Shown here: one piece after another, positions 31,304 to 44,690 of the stretch | Layout of the letters: every line of letters begins with the position of its first letter | Numbering within the stretch: the stretch's first letter is position 1 | Assembly (NCBI GenBank): GCA_029224185.1 | Contig: CM055188.1 | Location: forward strand, 20,744,497 to 20,808,496 | Source of the DNA: Karalla daura | Lineage: Eukaryota > Chordata > Actinopteri > Chaetodontiformes > Leiognathidae | Direction: 5' to 3' | DNA: 64,000 bases | The notes under the pieces: model-generated | Seen by the model: the letters and a program-made list of their open reading frames with translations, nothing else | What the model was told of the DNA's origin: nothing | Databases searched by the model: none | Translations under genes and position numbers: made by a program

Positions 31304-33254
31304 ATGAGCTTCACACCGAACCCCACTTTTGTCCCAGACAGGGACAACCTGCCCCTCAAAAAGAGGGACCAAAGACACAGTTCAGCGCCACCACCTCCAC
31401 AGCAGCAGCAGCAGCAGCAGTGTGATGCTGTGACATTCAAGGCGCCGTATCCCCACAAAAGCCACAGTGACTTTAGGGCAAAACACATAAGCCCTTTCCA
31501 GCCAGTGCCGAAACGGGTTCCTGCTCTGTACCAGCCCTGGATGCAGACCGCCACCAAACCTCGGGTCCACTCTGCATTCAGGGAGCACCATGGCTGGGCA
31601 GACTGGAGAGAGTTCAACCCCCTGCAACTCAGATGGGACTTTTCTCACCACTATCAACAGCACAACCACCCGTCTGCCACACCTGCCTTTCACCTGGGCC
31701 ACCCACACCACACCCCCACCTCTGTCGGCCCGGTCAGTGAGGGGTTTCAGAGGGTGGGTGGAGGGTACAGCTGGGAACAGCTCAAGACATTAAGGGACAA
31801 GAGTTTGAGCACGGAGCATCTGAGCAACGGGCGGAGTAAAGGGCCATATGTGAGGAGGAGAGACAGAAAGATGGAGTTTGTCCCAGGGATTGAAAAAGCA
31901 GCTCCTCTTTCCTCGTACACACACCTACCTCACCACCCACACAGGGACGTTACACCGCAGCCGCATAAGCCCTCAAAGGTGGCTGAGCATCCCGTTTCTG
32001 GACACTCTTTTCTGAGGGTTTCCTCTGACACGTACACCTCCATGAAAGAGGGCGCTCCAACACTGTCTCCATCTACTTCCTCTGCCAACCATTTCCCATG
32101 GCTACTGCCTCACTTTGTGGCAGGCTCCCTGATCGAGCTCAGAGATGGGCAGCTGAGGAAGGTGGAGCACCTGCGGACGGAGGACTTCATGCTGGGCTCG
32201 TTGGCCTGTCCAGACCTGCGCCTCAGCTGCTGCACAGTGCAGAGCATTTCCCCATCTGCCTCGTCCACCGCCATCTCCCGTCTTCTCATCCTGCTTCATG
32301 ACCAACAGAGCCAGGTAATGGAAAACCACTGTGGTGTTCACTAGTCACAGCAGACCATTTAGAAGCAGCTGGCATGTGCTCATCTCATATGAAATGCAAT
32401 TTAATCTTGCCAGCATATAGTCATATGGGACAACAAGACCAGAAAGCGAATATAAAAAAAAATAAAGATAGAAATGTGAATTCAAGCTCTTTTAAGTGTT
32501 AAAGTATTGTCCCTGATAAATCTTATTTCGAGTTGTTGTCCAAAAAGGTAAGTAAACACAAACTACCCTCACTTACTTACATTACTTGCTCCTTTGTTCT
32601 AATGAATCGACTTCCCTGATGTTCAAAAAGGTTCAACTGATGTTTCTTCATATGAACATATCACCAACATTATACAAATCTTGAAAAAACAGCGGTGTTT
32701 GCAAACACCCTTTTAACAGATTAATATTAAATGAACATGTCAGGGCAAACCACACATCAGATTATCTATGTTTAAAAACTAGTTTCTTTTTTTTTTATTA
32801 ACGTGTAGAACAACACCACCTCTTAGCAAACCAGTGTGCTGCTGCAATTCTGGTTCTAATCTCTCACAGCGTGTGTCACATCCTCCTCCAGGAGTTGGTG
32901 GATGTCTACATGGAGTACCCATTCTTTGTGCGTGGCCGGGGCTGGTCCTCCTGCAGCCCTCAGAGGACGGCCCGTCTCTGTGGACTGCAGTGCCGCCAGC
33001 TCACTGTGGGGGACGTCTGCCTGGCTCTCACCCCTGTCTCTGCCTCCCGGCCTCCACCTTCAGCCGTCACGGAGCCAAAAGCCTTCCCCGGGAAGCCAGA
33101 GGGAGGTTGTGAATCCATAAAGGCACAACACACCCAGGTTACGCCAGAGCCAGAGCAGTCAGCAGGGGGGCAGGGGACGAGGGCAGAGGCGGTCCGGAGG
33201 AGACACCACTCGGCCCCTGAGCTGGGAGGCCAAAGGACTGACTGCATGGAGTGA
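31304..33254 (+). CDS. ataxin-1-like protein with AXH domain
   Basis: Ataxin-1 family proteins are nuclear co-repressor partners (for example of Capicua) that use an AXH domain for dimerisation and binding. Two exons, 31304-32314 and 32892-33254, join in phase to 457 aa, against about 815 for ATXN1 and 689 for ATXN1L. The N-terminus has NLPLKKRD, matching the ATXN1 CLPPKKRE motif, then a Pro4-Gln7 run at about residues 32-42. The AXH domain (about 266-395) begins HFVAGSLIELRDGQLRKVE and contains VEYPFFV-type MEYPFFVRGRGWSSCSPQRT and LTVGDVCLAL. The single intron splits it at the place I recall for ATXN1. RRRHHSAPEL (439-448) matches the ATXN1 Ser776 site RKRRWSAPES, an NLS/14-3-3 motif. The long central region and large polyQ tract of ATXN1 are missing. 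The start is the first in-frame ATG after an upstream stop. Family membership is certain; which paralog it is is not. Confidence 0.9.
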
Positions 33255-33410
33255 GGAGGGTCATTGTTTTGTGGACGGGAAGCACCTCAATCTCTTTTAA
33301 GCTCTGCTATATTCAGCCTATATCTACCCCCTTCTCTACCTCCTAAATCAATTTACTGCAATTGACTGTCATTTTTTTAATCATGTCATTAAAAAATTAA
33401 TCTAAGGAAA

Positions 33411-33420
33411 AATAAATAAA
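33411..33420 (+). terminator. candidate polyadenylation signal of the ataxin-1-like gene
   Basis: Two overlapping AATAAA hexamers about 160 nt after the stop codon, in an A-rich tract. The 3' UTR may extend to later signals because the neighbouring gene converges from 35.4 kb. Confidence 0.45.
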
Positions 33421-35397
33421 AAAACAAACAAAAAAAAAACCTCTCAGGATCCCAAAGAGGAAATCTGCTTTAGCATACTTGTTGAGGTGAGTGAGGGGCC
33501 AATCGTCACACTGAATCATAACTGAATTCTGACCATGTCTATGAAATCAAGTAATTTAACATACTCTCGGAAGAATGTGTTCATCATTATTGCTGTGAGG
33601 AACTGTATTTGTGACAGATCTTTTAAGTTCAAGGTATAGTTCTAGTTTCAAAGATAAGAATCTTTCATCTAGTAGCTCTGACACATAGTCGACAACATAG
33701 TTGACCTATGTGTCCTGAAAAACGCAGAAATAACTCCCTCAGGTTTTTCACTCATGCTCATTTCACTCATGGTTTATCTCTGTTCTGCCCTAATATATAA
33801 AAATCATTTTCAATCATAAACAACTGATTTCATCCCAAATTGCTGCACATACTCGATGCCAGCAGCTCTTCTGATAACCTATCCCTTGCTTGAGAGTACA
33901 TTTTCAGACTGACAATCAACACTACGTTTTGTCAGTAGGTTTTAGTTCTATGCTTCTACCTCTATTTTCTATTTAAAGTGACAGATGTATTGTTTTGTTT
34001 ACCTGTGTGCCCTGTGTTGTAGTGTGCCATGTTGGAAGCTGTCGACTTCTCAGTGAGTGTTAGTGCATATGCCATTTTTTGCCCGATTGTTACAGTATTC
34101 GCTGGCTTTGCTTTTGTACTAATGCTGTTCCTTCATTACAGTGGAGTAGAAATGCTTGTGTGATTTAGCAGTACTTTAAAGTCACAATCTGTGACGAGTG
34201 TACATCACCACATGTGGGCTCTGCAATGTGATTTCCTATTGAGTGAACACAATGCTCACTTGATACCATGAGGACCCAGTGCCAAAGTTGGGTACACAAA
34301 GATTGGCTCTTAATTCTGTGAAATAGATTTCTCACTGTTTAATAAATATGTAATGTGTAAATGCCATTCAAAGTCTGTCTCCAAAAACCCATAATTCACT
34401 CACAAAACATTAATCTACAAGCAGAGGTGCTTCAAATGCCACTGCGAGGAACATCACCAGGGTCAAATGAGGTGAAACACACACACGCACACATATGCTT
34501 TTTATTTGATAGTTTTCATTTATTCGACTACTTTGACCTGACAAAATAAAATTACAGCTTCCCTTTGCCCACCTGCAGCTCTGGTCCGACACCAGAAAGC
34601 AGCTGCAGTTCGGGGATTGGTGCACACCCTGATGTCTGCCTCATGAAGATGAATCACTGACATCTTGCAGACTGTATGCCTGTCACAGCTTCGGTGATAT
34701 ATATCTGCACCAGGAAACTAGGCCCAACAGGCAAGGCTCTCAGTCCCGCACGCTGTTATTAACAGTCTCGGCTGTCATTCTTCACTGAGCTCCAATGCAT
34801 GCACGAACAGCCAGATGTCTAACCTGACCGAGTCCAAACAGCCTCCTGAACAACCAGTACAGCACCAAAAAGTCAAAGTGAGATTATTTTCCCCCTCTCA
34901 TCAGTTCTGCCAGCTGTTCCAAAATACAAGACATAGTGGTTCAACAGGGAGATGGAAGATTTTAAGTTTTATAAGCTGTGAAATCAGTTACCAAATGCAC
35001 ATTTCCACCCAGGCAGTGTTTCATATTCTGCTGCCTGATGGTCACAAAAGGAATCAAAAGCAGATAGATGTGTGTTGCAAATTAGGGAAAACAATGTTAA
35101 CTTGCTGTTTGTTGCACTGAGACTTTGAAGAAACTCCACAGTGCCGAGGCCTCTTTTAGTGCACTTCTTTAGGTCACACTTGGATGAAAACAAAAGAACC
35201 CTTTTGTTCAAGCCTTTTTATCTGTGACTGATAGTTCTAATATGTCTGTGGTAGTGGTTAATACTGCATAGGATGCTCCGCTGCTGGTAACAAAAATAGC
35301 GCACCAGATTTCTCCCTGTGGCAGTGTCTCTTGTCTCTGGTTCCTTCCTGAAGCATCCCTCTGGGTCAGCAGAGCTCAAAGGAGGGTGTACAGGCGG
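33421..35397. other. tail-to-tail spacer: 3' UTRs of the ataxin-1-like gene and bmp7
   Basis: About 2 kb with no gene seen. It lies between convergent genes, so it should contain the 3' UTRs of both. Minus-strand AATAAA hexamers near 34.50 and 34.52 kb could end bmp7 transcripts roughly 0.9 kb past its stop. Open frames here are short and unsupported. Confidence 0.45.
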
Positions 35398-38300
35398 TCA
35401 GTGGCAGCCACAGGCTCTGACCACCATGTTGCGGTACTTCTTGAGGATGACGTTCGAGCTGTCATCAAAGTAAAGAACTGAGATGCCGTGGAGCTGTGTT
35501 GGTGCGCAGCAGGGCTTGGGCACCGTCTCCGGGTTGATAAAGTGCACCTGTAGTTGGGGGAGGCATAAATCAATCACCATGCAGAAGTGGAGGAGGTTGT
35601 GAAAGTCCCTGAAAGTCCCATTAGGGACAGGCTGTCTGTCTGTGTCTTACCAGAGTTTGCACAATGGCATGATTGGTGGCATTCATGTAGGAGTTGAGAG
35701 GGAAGGCACATTCACCCTCGCAGTAGTATGCCGCATAACCCTCAGGGGCAATGATCCAGTCCTGAGTAGAGTGAAACCACAGTCAGGGGTCACTTACTGA
35801 TATTGAAAATATCTGAGTGTGACAGAGAAAAAGTTTCTGAGTCATACCTGCCACCCCAAGTCTCTGAAACTGACGTACAGCTCATGCTTCTTACACCCCT
35901 CTTTGGAGATGCCAAGATTATCTGAAATTGATAAGAAGCAGATATGAGTGTGCGTGGGAGTTGAGTTACGTTATTACAACCATAAACAGTCTAAGATGGT
36001 GAGATCTGATGTATTTGGGCACCTGTTGCGGCCTCAACTGCCTTTAGCGCGTCTTGCACCGTCCTCTGAGGTTTGGAACGGCTCGACTGGCGCCCCCTGT
36101 TGCCGTGGGCAGAGCGGACACTGCGGAACCGCACCTCATTAGCTCTGAAGAAGGCGACCATGAAGGGCTGCTTTTCCTGAGGGCCACCGCCTGTCACCAG
36201 CCCTGCCAGCCGGGGGTTCCTCCTCTGGCCTACAGAGGGAGACACAGGGGGGAAACTAATAAGAGTCTGAAAATGGCAGCAGCACATATCTGAGTCTGCA
36301 CTAGACAATCATTTGTTCATCCTAATGCAACCACAATAGCCACAATCATAGCTTGAACTCTGTGAGAACCCCTTTCACAGATGTACTAAATATGTGGTGG
36401 TCCTTTTTAAAGGAAGATCCAAAGAGCACTAAATCTTAAATCCAGACAAAGGCTGTATTCTTGCTGTTGTGTTAGTTTGTGTGTGTGATGGGGACTGACC
36501 GCGGCTGTCCTCCAGGACCAGGTGCAGGCCCAGGTTCTGCTCGGGGCTGACCAGCCACAGGTTACTGGTGAGGGTCAGGTCAAAGGTCAGCCAGCCCTCC
36601 TCTGAAGCCCACACCTCTCGCTGCTCCAGTAGTAAGAGCTCCACATTGCTGAGGAGAGGACAGAGTAGCGTTGAAGTCAATGTATCTCAAGGCTAAAAGC
36701 TCTGCGTTCCAAAACAGCAAGTATTCTTTGTTTGGCTGCAGAGTGAAATATTTCCAATGTTCCTTGGATGCAACATCAAAGACTTTCACCAGTCACTACT
36801 TGCAAATATATTTCCACAAAATGAAAACATAAATTTGATAAAATGCTACAGTGTGATTTGTTACCCATTTCTTGCTTTTAAATCTCTGAAAATTGATCTT
36901 CATTCCTGAAATAAATGGAAAGCAACAGCGATCCAGAGTGCATGAAAACAATCCTAGAGCATGTGGTCTGCTTAGGAAAATGGCTGAGTGCCATGCAAAT
37001 GGCATAAAATGAGTATGTACTGGGCTTGAAAATGCAATGCAATACAGCGACTACAATCTAATTACAATGTAATAGGACAAGAAGTTGTACATTGTTTAGT
37101 CTATGCACACGAGCATGTTGTTTCTGAAATAGAACAATGACACTGAGGTTAACAAGCTTACTTTTTGGTTTGTATTTACAGGTGTTCACCTCCTTACTCA
37201 TAACCCTTTTTATACATATTCCCTGAATTTTAAAACAACAGAGCAGGAAAATGGCCAAACACTGGAATGTTGTAAACACCTGACCTCAGTCTAACTGTGT
37301 GTTTTTATTTGCTCAAGACTGGACTGGAAGCACAAAACCAGCAAAACAATTAATATGGCTGCACAATCTCTGAAGCTGCACAGATTAAAACATGACAGCT
37401 TTTCTTCATTTTCTAAACACATAATTAATGTATTTAGTCCACTTTGTACATGAAATACATAAGAAAGTCCTTAGCACTATCACATATAACTGGTCAGTTA
37501 GTGTGGATACAGACAACATCATGTAAAAGCCAAGACATTTAACCTCATTGGCTGTTGGTGCTGCAGTGATATGGGGCTATGATTATATCTGATAGCACTG
37601 CAAAAACCATAAAACGGGCTAAATACATTTGTATATCATCATAATAAAAGAGCTAATTCATAACGGTACAACCTCCATAAATACAACCTGCTTCACATAT
37701 AAAAACTTTTTGAGGAACTCCCTCGATGATAAAACCAGCCACAACAAACAGCTACTATCAAAGGGGTACTTTCTAAACATGCTGGTAGAAAAGTGCTGAT
37801 AGGTGCCGTCTTAAGGGGAGATTTCCAAGACAATAGCTTTGTTTACAGATAGGGTTAAAGACCCCCAGGCAGGCGTCTGTCTTCTGTCCTCCGCCTGCCC
37901 GTCTCTGCGCCATGGCCTTTGTGTGTCTGTGAATGACAATGGTGTTGCCCTTAACACCATCGTCAGCCCCGCTGTCACCGATGAAAGCCTTAAATCTCCT
38001 GCATGCACACGATTCTTCCTGCTCACTTACATCTCCCCGGTAGGCAGAGTCAAGCAAGGTAATGGGCTCGACGCACTTTTTACAACGTGGGTGGCAGAGC
38101 TTTGATTTGTGAGGAAGAGAGGAGGTGTGCAGAGCCTCATTATCTAAATGGGGTTTGAAGCACGGTAACACCGCAAGTGTAGTGCATAAGCTGGCAGACC
38201 GACAGTCACACAGTCAGAGACGCAGTGGAGTAACCCACCTGGGAGTGCGAGTAGAAAGAGTAACGTGATGGCTCGAGGGATGAGAGTTGTTTTTTTTTTA

Positions 38301-41300
38301 AGTTGGAGCTGAGTGTGTTATAAATGCATGTCCTGGGGGACTGTCCTGATCTGACTGAGAGTAAACCTGCTCTACAGAGAAACATGTTTCTGAAATTGAC
38401 ACTAATGTCTGCATAAACACATCCCCCTGATGCCTGTGTGACACCAAGAACAGCGGAAATGACTTGTGGGGTAAATGCAGACAGACACGACCCAACAGCA
38501 GGAGCTGTTTGTCTTAACTCAGCCACTTGAGTCAAAGTGTCTCCCTGTCCCTGTCCAACTGTGTCATCACTAAATGAATAACCGAGAGATTTAAGAAACT
38601 TTCAGTTTAACAAGCAGCAACACAGGCTTTCTGGCCATGCAGATAAGTGTAAAGGTTTTATCTGTTCATTGTTATTACATTACTGCATTATTTAAATGTC
38701 CTCATCGCGGCTCAGGTTGCTAATTGCACTGTAAACAATGCCTAGCGCTCAGAAGAGTCTTGGCTCAGATATCTGTTATCTGGATAAACCATTGGAAGGA
38801 CAAAAACACTGGGTGATCCCTAACTTTTCCTCAAGGGCCATCAACAAGTAAAAGCTATTCTTAACTGTTGAAATATTTCAATACTGATTGATTAGCATGA
38901 AAACATCAATTGTTCATGTTTTTGTCCTTACTGTGACATGGTTGTAACTATATACAGGAACTACAGGTTCATATATATAGAAACTTGTAAAGGATTTAGC
39001 TTACAAATAAATCTGAAACTCTTGTGAGGAGTTAGCATTGATATGTATGGTGATGGACAAAACAAATCAAGGACCAGCTGTGGGAGAAGCAAACAGGGAA
39101 TCTGCAGAATCTCTGAAGAGGAAACACCCGTACCTGCCCGGAGGCTCCCGCAGGACCTGGTAGACACTGACTCTGAATGTCTCGTTCTCAGAGCGCCCGT
39201 GGACGAAACCTTTATAAATCCTAAACTCAGCTGCTGTGACCACCTCTCCCTCTGGAATGCGGGAAAGGTCGAATCGAAATTCCCTTCTCTGCTGCTGGTC
39301 CAGCAGATCCTGATCCTGTTCAACTGTCAGAAAGAAACAGAGAGAGAAGGACAGAGGTGAGACGGTGAATATCACTTATGTGATTTATCATATTCCACCA
39401 GAGTATAAATGAACTATGATGAATAAAATACAAACATCCACGCCATAAACTGTTTATTACCAGTGACGACAGCAAAATGTCTTATTGATCAATCGAGTTT
39501 AATAAACATGTTTTACCACTGTGATATATGGTTTACTGTCTGTCTCACATACACTCACATACAGACACTGAAATACTCCTGGCCCTCAGAGAGAAAGTTT
39601 GTACATCTGCAGCCGAGGCAAACCGCTGCAAGCACAGTCAGATGGTCATTGCATATCTGTCAAAACTGTTGCTGAATCAAACGGTCCTCTGATGTGTGTC
39701 ACTCTGGCCACATCTCGGAAGCCCAGTGACAGAAATGGGGAAAATTCTGCTTCCACAAGAGAAATGATTGATCTAAACATCACTTGCACCGAGTATGCCA
39801 TACGTGCCAATGTGGGGGAGTGAAAAAACACACTCGGGGCTCAGTTTGGCTCCCTGTTTAAATTGCGCACATGTGCTGACCACAAGAAAAGGCCTGTTAA
39901 GGCACTGCCCGGAAAACCGCAGCAGCCAGTGTGCTTTTATAAACACACTCACATAAAGTATAGAGAGACACGTAGATTCATGAGGCTTAACTGCCGGAGT
40001 CTGTGCCACCCACACCTCCCTGATAATTTTGTCATGTATCAACGTCCAGTCATGACATTCCCATTAGGAGACGGGAATAAAAGCAACAGACGCTGCAGAC
40101 GGACGGCGCAGCAGGATTTCCAACCCCCGCCTGCACCATCGGATGCTCTGCAGGACTCAGACTTTCCAGGGGCACAGTGGTCGGAGAGACCCCAAAGCTG
40201 CCTGAAGTTTTCCACTGTCCTGTTTTCACAGCGTTACTCAATGTGTTTGTCCTTGGAAAGAGCAGTGGAGGTCTCTGGTGGAGGTGTGCAGAGTGGAGCA
40301 GCGATTAGCCACCTTAAACACATCCTGTCCACTGGCATATGCCATGACATCATAATGACATCACCTTTGGTCCTGTCTGATGGGCCACTATTGTTTCAGC
40401 ACGCAAACATCTACCAGCAATCGTACCCCAATGGTGGAAACAGACCATTTCTTCTCATGAAGGAACACACACTCATATGTACACACACACACACACACAC
40501 ACACCACTCACAGTCTTCTAAAAACATTTGTAACGACACAAAAACACACACAAGCCGTTCGTCGTTAAGAGCGGTGCATTCTGAGCCCTGCTAGTCATTT
40601 GTTTGACCGCAATTAAATGCTGGAAGGGAACGAGGGGTGTTTTTATGAAAGCAATAATTGCTTGTAAGGACTCTGTGTGTTTACGTTAGGGACCATTAGC
40701 TGCAGAGATCAGACCTCAGATATGCAAACTTCCCTCTGGGAGGCATTTCAACACTTCAGACTAGTCCTCACAGCGCAGGGCCACAGTCACGCAGCTATCA
40801 TTAACCCACTGCAATCTTATAGTCTTTTTTTTTTATGTCAACATGGGTGGTTTGAAGATCTGTCACAATGTCTAGTTGTGAATAATTGTCTCTGCTTAAA
40901 TGTGATTTATGTCATTCTGTGCTGTTCTTTGCTCCTGTCTACTCTGTGCACGGGGGCCTCTCCTCTGTGGCTCCTCATAAAGTTTCCTCCTTCTTTATGC
41001 CAAGTTGAACCCTTTTATCATGAGTTTGGGGTAGGCAGAGACTATTATTGACCTCTACAGATTGTAAAGCCATTTGAGGAGAAATAAAATAACACTCATG
41101 TAATTCAATCCAAACTCAGACCTTAAATTTCAGGTGATTTTTGTTGTAAATATTACACAAGTTATCCTGGAACCTGCATGTGTTGACAAGTTCAGCAACA
41201 CTGCTAGAACGATGCCTTGCAAAATCTTTACCAACCATCACCACCATGATTTTGTCAGACAGTTTGCTCCTATACAAAAATCTGCTTCAGAATATGGCAA

Positions 41301-44300
41301 TTTGTCTGTTAATTGTTGACAAAGTGAGCTGAGAGGTAAATATAAAGACAAACTTGAAACATGAATTGTCCTGCCGGGGCACACGATGCACATTACATCG
41401 TAAGCTTAAGACTGCACAGGAAGCAATTATTTTGCACATGAATCTATAAATAATGAGATGGCTAATGAGATTTTTCTGGTGGAGCAAAACAAATTCTCAG
41501 CATGATCTCCTTATGCTTCCTTCAGATCAGCTTAGCAGGACAAACACATTTCTTCCTGCTTGTTCTCAAAAACACAATGCGCCTTCTGTTCCTCAGTGAC
41601 ACGGTCACCCCTCCAACTGCTCTGAGAACATTTTGCACTCTTTCTCCTATAATGAAAGCCAGAAACATTATTGGTCATTGAGTCTTTTCCCGTGCTTTGC
41701 AGGTGTGTTGTGATTCCACGTTCAGTGCATGTGGACCTAGACCTTGATGGTTTACACATTACAGGTGTAAACCATCAAGCCAAAACATGAAAGGAGAACA
41801 GCTACAACCAAGGGTGAATGATACATCCACTGTTTTTGCTATACTCAGTCTATGTCTTTAAGACTTTTTAACATAAAAAAAACAAGTCTGATCAGCATCA
41901 ACACACTTATCCACAGATGCATGACAGAAAAGCCTCCTGCTGTTGATTCTGAAGTACGACCTGTGGTTTGGTGCACTGACACAAGTCAATATTGGCAGCC
42001 GAGTGCAGGTATCAGCATGTGTGCAAGAATGTAAGATATGGTGTGTGTGTGTGTCTATGTGTGTTCAGCTTTAAACAATACAGTATGAGATCTCAAATGC
42101 TGTTAAATGAAATTTTTCTAAAAGATTAAAGAAGTTGATTCATGCAGAACAACAGTGTAATATTACACTACAGCCTGTTAACCTGCAGGATATACCTGTG
42201 TGCACTGGGAGACAGGACTGGGCAGCTCCAATCTAGCCTCAGCTCTCACTGGAAGCTGTGGTCTATGGAGAGGAAATTCTCTAATATGGTTCAGACTTGA
42301 AGCGATCATCCTGGGACCACCAAGACAGAGTCAACTCCAGCACAGTGTGAGAGCCCTGACTAAAATCTGCCAATCATCAGCGCAGTAAGCCACAGTGGGC
42401 CTGAGAGGGAAATGATACACACTCATTGTGCCCTTTTTTCCCTCCCTCTCCTTCCTCTTTATAATCAAACTCTTTAGATGTGGAAACAAATAAATCTGCT
42501 CTGAGTTTTCAGAAACGATCTCATTAGCTAAAGACTGTCGGTTTAAAGTTCACGACTACAGACGTAAAATGTTATGTTTCAGGGTTTTTTTCTTTTACAG
42601 TCTCCAAATGTTTTGTATAAACTACATGTTTATGATCTGATTGAAACAAAACTTCTAATGGCTCCTCATTTTGAAGTTTCAGTTCAACCTCAATTACAAA
42701 CACAGCCAGAAAAGATTCTTGGAGATGTATCCTGAATGAGCAAAATCCAGTTCCTCACACTGACCTATAAGCCCCAGGACAGGAGAGGGGCATGAAGAAC
42801 ACAAGGGTTGGTTTTGGATGTAACCGCATCCGGATAAGAGCCACAGGCACCATGCCGTCTGCTATTTCACCATAGTGATATCAGAGCCGCTGTAGGATAT
42901 CCAAGGGAAACACAGCCAGGATTTACCTTTTATAAATTCAATAATGTCTCAGTGAGTCCAAACTCCCACCTGTGACCCATGTGATTTTATGCCCCACCAA
43001 ACAAACACACAAACAGACACATAAACCCAGGAATGCTCTACACACACACACATACACTTATAAACACCTGCTCTAGCACAGATTATTACAACAGTAGCAT
43101 GTTTAGGCTCAGTTTGAATCTAGATCTTAGTCGACTTGTTCCTCTCTCCCTGGGGGTTTAGAAATGGCCCGTTCAATACCTAGTCATGTGAAACAAAGCC
43201 ACGCTAAAGCCTCGACCCCAGAGCTTTGAAGGGATTCTGGTGTAATCGGATACAGGCTGGTTGTCATAACATTTACAGCTCGGGAATGCATAATGCTGGA
43301 TTTCAAGTGAAGAAAGTGACCTATAAGCCCCAATGTCAGGCAGGGACTCCATATTTACACTCTTAAATAATACACCCTTGATTCCTTTGTGTTTGAAATC
43401 ATACAATTGCTTGAATATATTTTATTACTGTTATTTCTTATGCTTGAGTGCTAACACACATAAGCATAGATGAAGCTCTAGCTAAGCCTAATGGTCACTG
43501 TGAATCTCTCTGGCTTTCCTTACGACAGCAGGTATCTTACGATGTGCTAGGTATCTTGATGATGATTCTGATTGCATGGAGACAGTAGACAAAACCGTAG
43601 TAGAAGGTTGGATATTGTTGACCCTGTGGAAAAGTACTGAGCTGTATAGCAGTACATGTTTGGCTTAAGACTATCCCTCAAACAGAGTGGAAGGAAGCAT
43701 CATGTCAGAGCACATGTCGGCTGTTTCTTCAGTTCTCCTTGGCAGAGTATTAATAAACCTCTTTAACATGAGACATGGTGGCCATGACACGGTGTGCTTA
43801 TTATATATAGGGTCCAAATTTAAAACCCACAAGATGCATCATCCTTTTTATTTGTCTCACGGATTGAATGTTACTGTACAATTGCTGTGCAAAAAAAAGT
43901 AATAGGTAAGTAAACGCCACCACCAATAGAATAGGACAGGAATATATAGGCTTTTTCGGTTCATCAAGAACGGATATTAAACTGAGCATATGATTAAGTA
44001 GCAGTGACAGTTAAAGGATGCGTTTTGTGATAAAGAAATAGCAGAGTCTCAGGCATTTACCTCTCTACTGAAAGTCATTCAAGTAAATTATCCTTACACA
44101 AAGTGTTGCAGTGGAATTAACATCCAGAGTACAATGTATCCGCCACAATATTTATCAGGTGATTTATCCAAAATAAAATACACAGGAAGAAAATTCAGTG
44201 TAACGATTAAAAACGGGACTAAATATTCAGACAGCCCGGGAATGAGATAGCAGGAGTGTGGTACTAGTACACGGTGTAGGACAGGGAGAGCAAACTCACC

Positions 44301-44690
44301 GAGATTGACAAAGCTCATCACCGTGTCTGCGTCATCCAGGAAGCGGCTGTCCTGCGGGCTCACCACGGGGGAAACCCGGTTGGGTAAAACGGGGCTGTAG
44401 TAGCTCTGTGCGGGCGGCTCCGGGTCGGTGGAGATGATGTTGTACAGGTCCAGCATAAACATCGGGGCTGCGTTTTGTTTGGTGTGGAGGTGCGGGCGCG
44501 GCCGGTGAGGAAGCCCCAGGATGGAGAGGATCTCGCGCTGCATCTCCCTGCGCTCCTGATTCCGCAGCCGGCGCGCGATGAAGCTCGAGCGCACCTCGGA
44601 TTCCGAGGAGAAGTTGGAAAAGGAGACCTGCGTGGCCAGGGCACAGCTGCACACCCACCACAACAGGACCCCGATCGGCACTGGCATCAT
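35398..44690 (-). CDS. bmp7: bone morphogenetic protein 7, complete
   Basis: Secreted TGF-beta-superfamily ligand that patterns the dorsoventral axis, kidney, eye and skeleton through BMP receptors and SMAD1/5/8. Seven exons, the family's normal number, join in phase: 44690-44300, 39323-39134, 36648-36500, 36229-36023, 35921-35848, 35761-35651, 35547-35398; 423 aa against 431 in human. The signal peptide is about residues 1-19. The prodomain contains RREMQREILSILGLPHRPRP and REFRFDLSRIPEGE. The furin-type site RSVR ends at residue 282, leaving a mature chain of 141 aa. That chain has all seven cysteines (KEGCKK, YYCEGEC, KPCCAP, ACGCH), an N-glycosylation site NAT, and the ending VVRACGCH. 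Two tandem ATGs open the frame; the first is chosen. Fish often keep bmp7a and bmp7b, and I cannot tell which this is. Confidence 0.96.
36649..39133. other. bmp7 intron 2
   Basis: About 2.5 kb. A GC-richer block at 37.80-38.17 kb is open on both strands (132 codons on minus) with no domain or splice partner, so a regulatory element is more likely than an exon. The rest is AT-rich with no recognisable feature. Confidence 0.5.
39324..44299. other. bmp7 intron 1
   Basis: About 5 kb, the longest bmp7 intron and a likely place for enhancers. It holds an antisense open frame of up to 243 codons at 39863-40594, a CA microsatellite at about 40480-40504, a perfect 15-bp hairpin at 41743-41779 and a short GT run near 42.05 kb. 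No other gene was recognised. Confidence 0.5.
40480..40504. repeat. (CA)n microsatellite
   Basis: About twelve CA units in bmp7 intron 1, giving a spurious His-Thr run on the plus strand. Confidence 0.95.

Noticed and set aside
31391..31420. Expanded polyglutamine tract in the ataxin-1-like gene
   Set aside because: Only seven Gln residues; far short of the long tract of human ATXN1, so no expansion is claimed.
31180..31711. Antisense open frames across the ataxin-1-like exon
   Set aside because: The Cys and Leu runs are the reverse of the CAG (polyGln) codons; antisense shadows.
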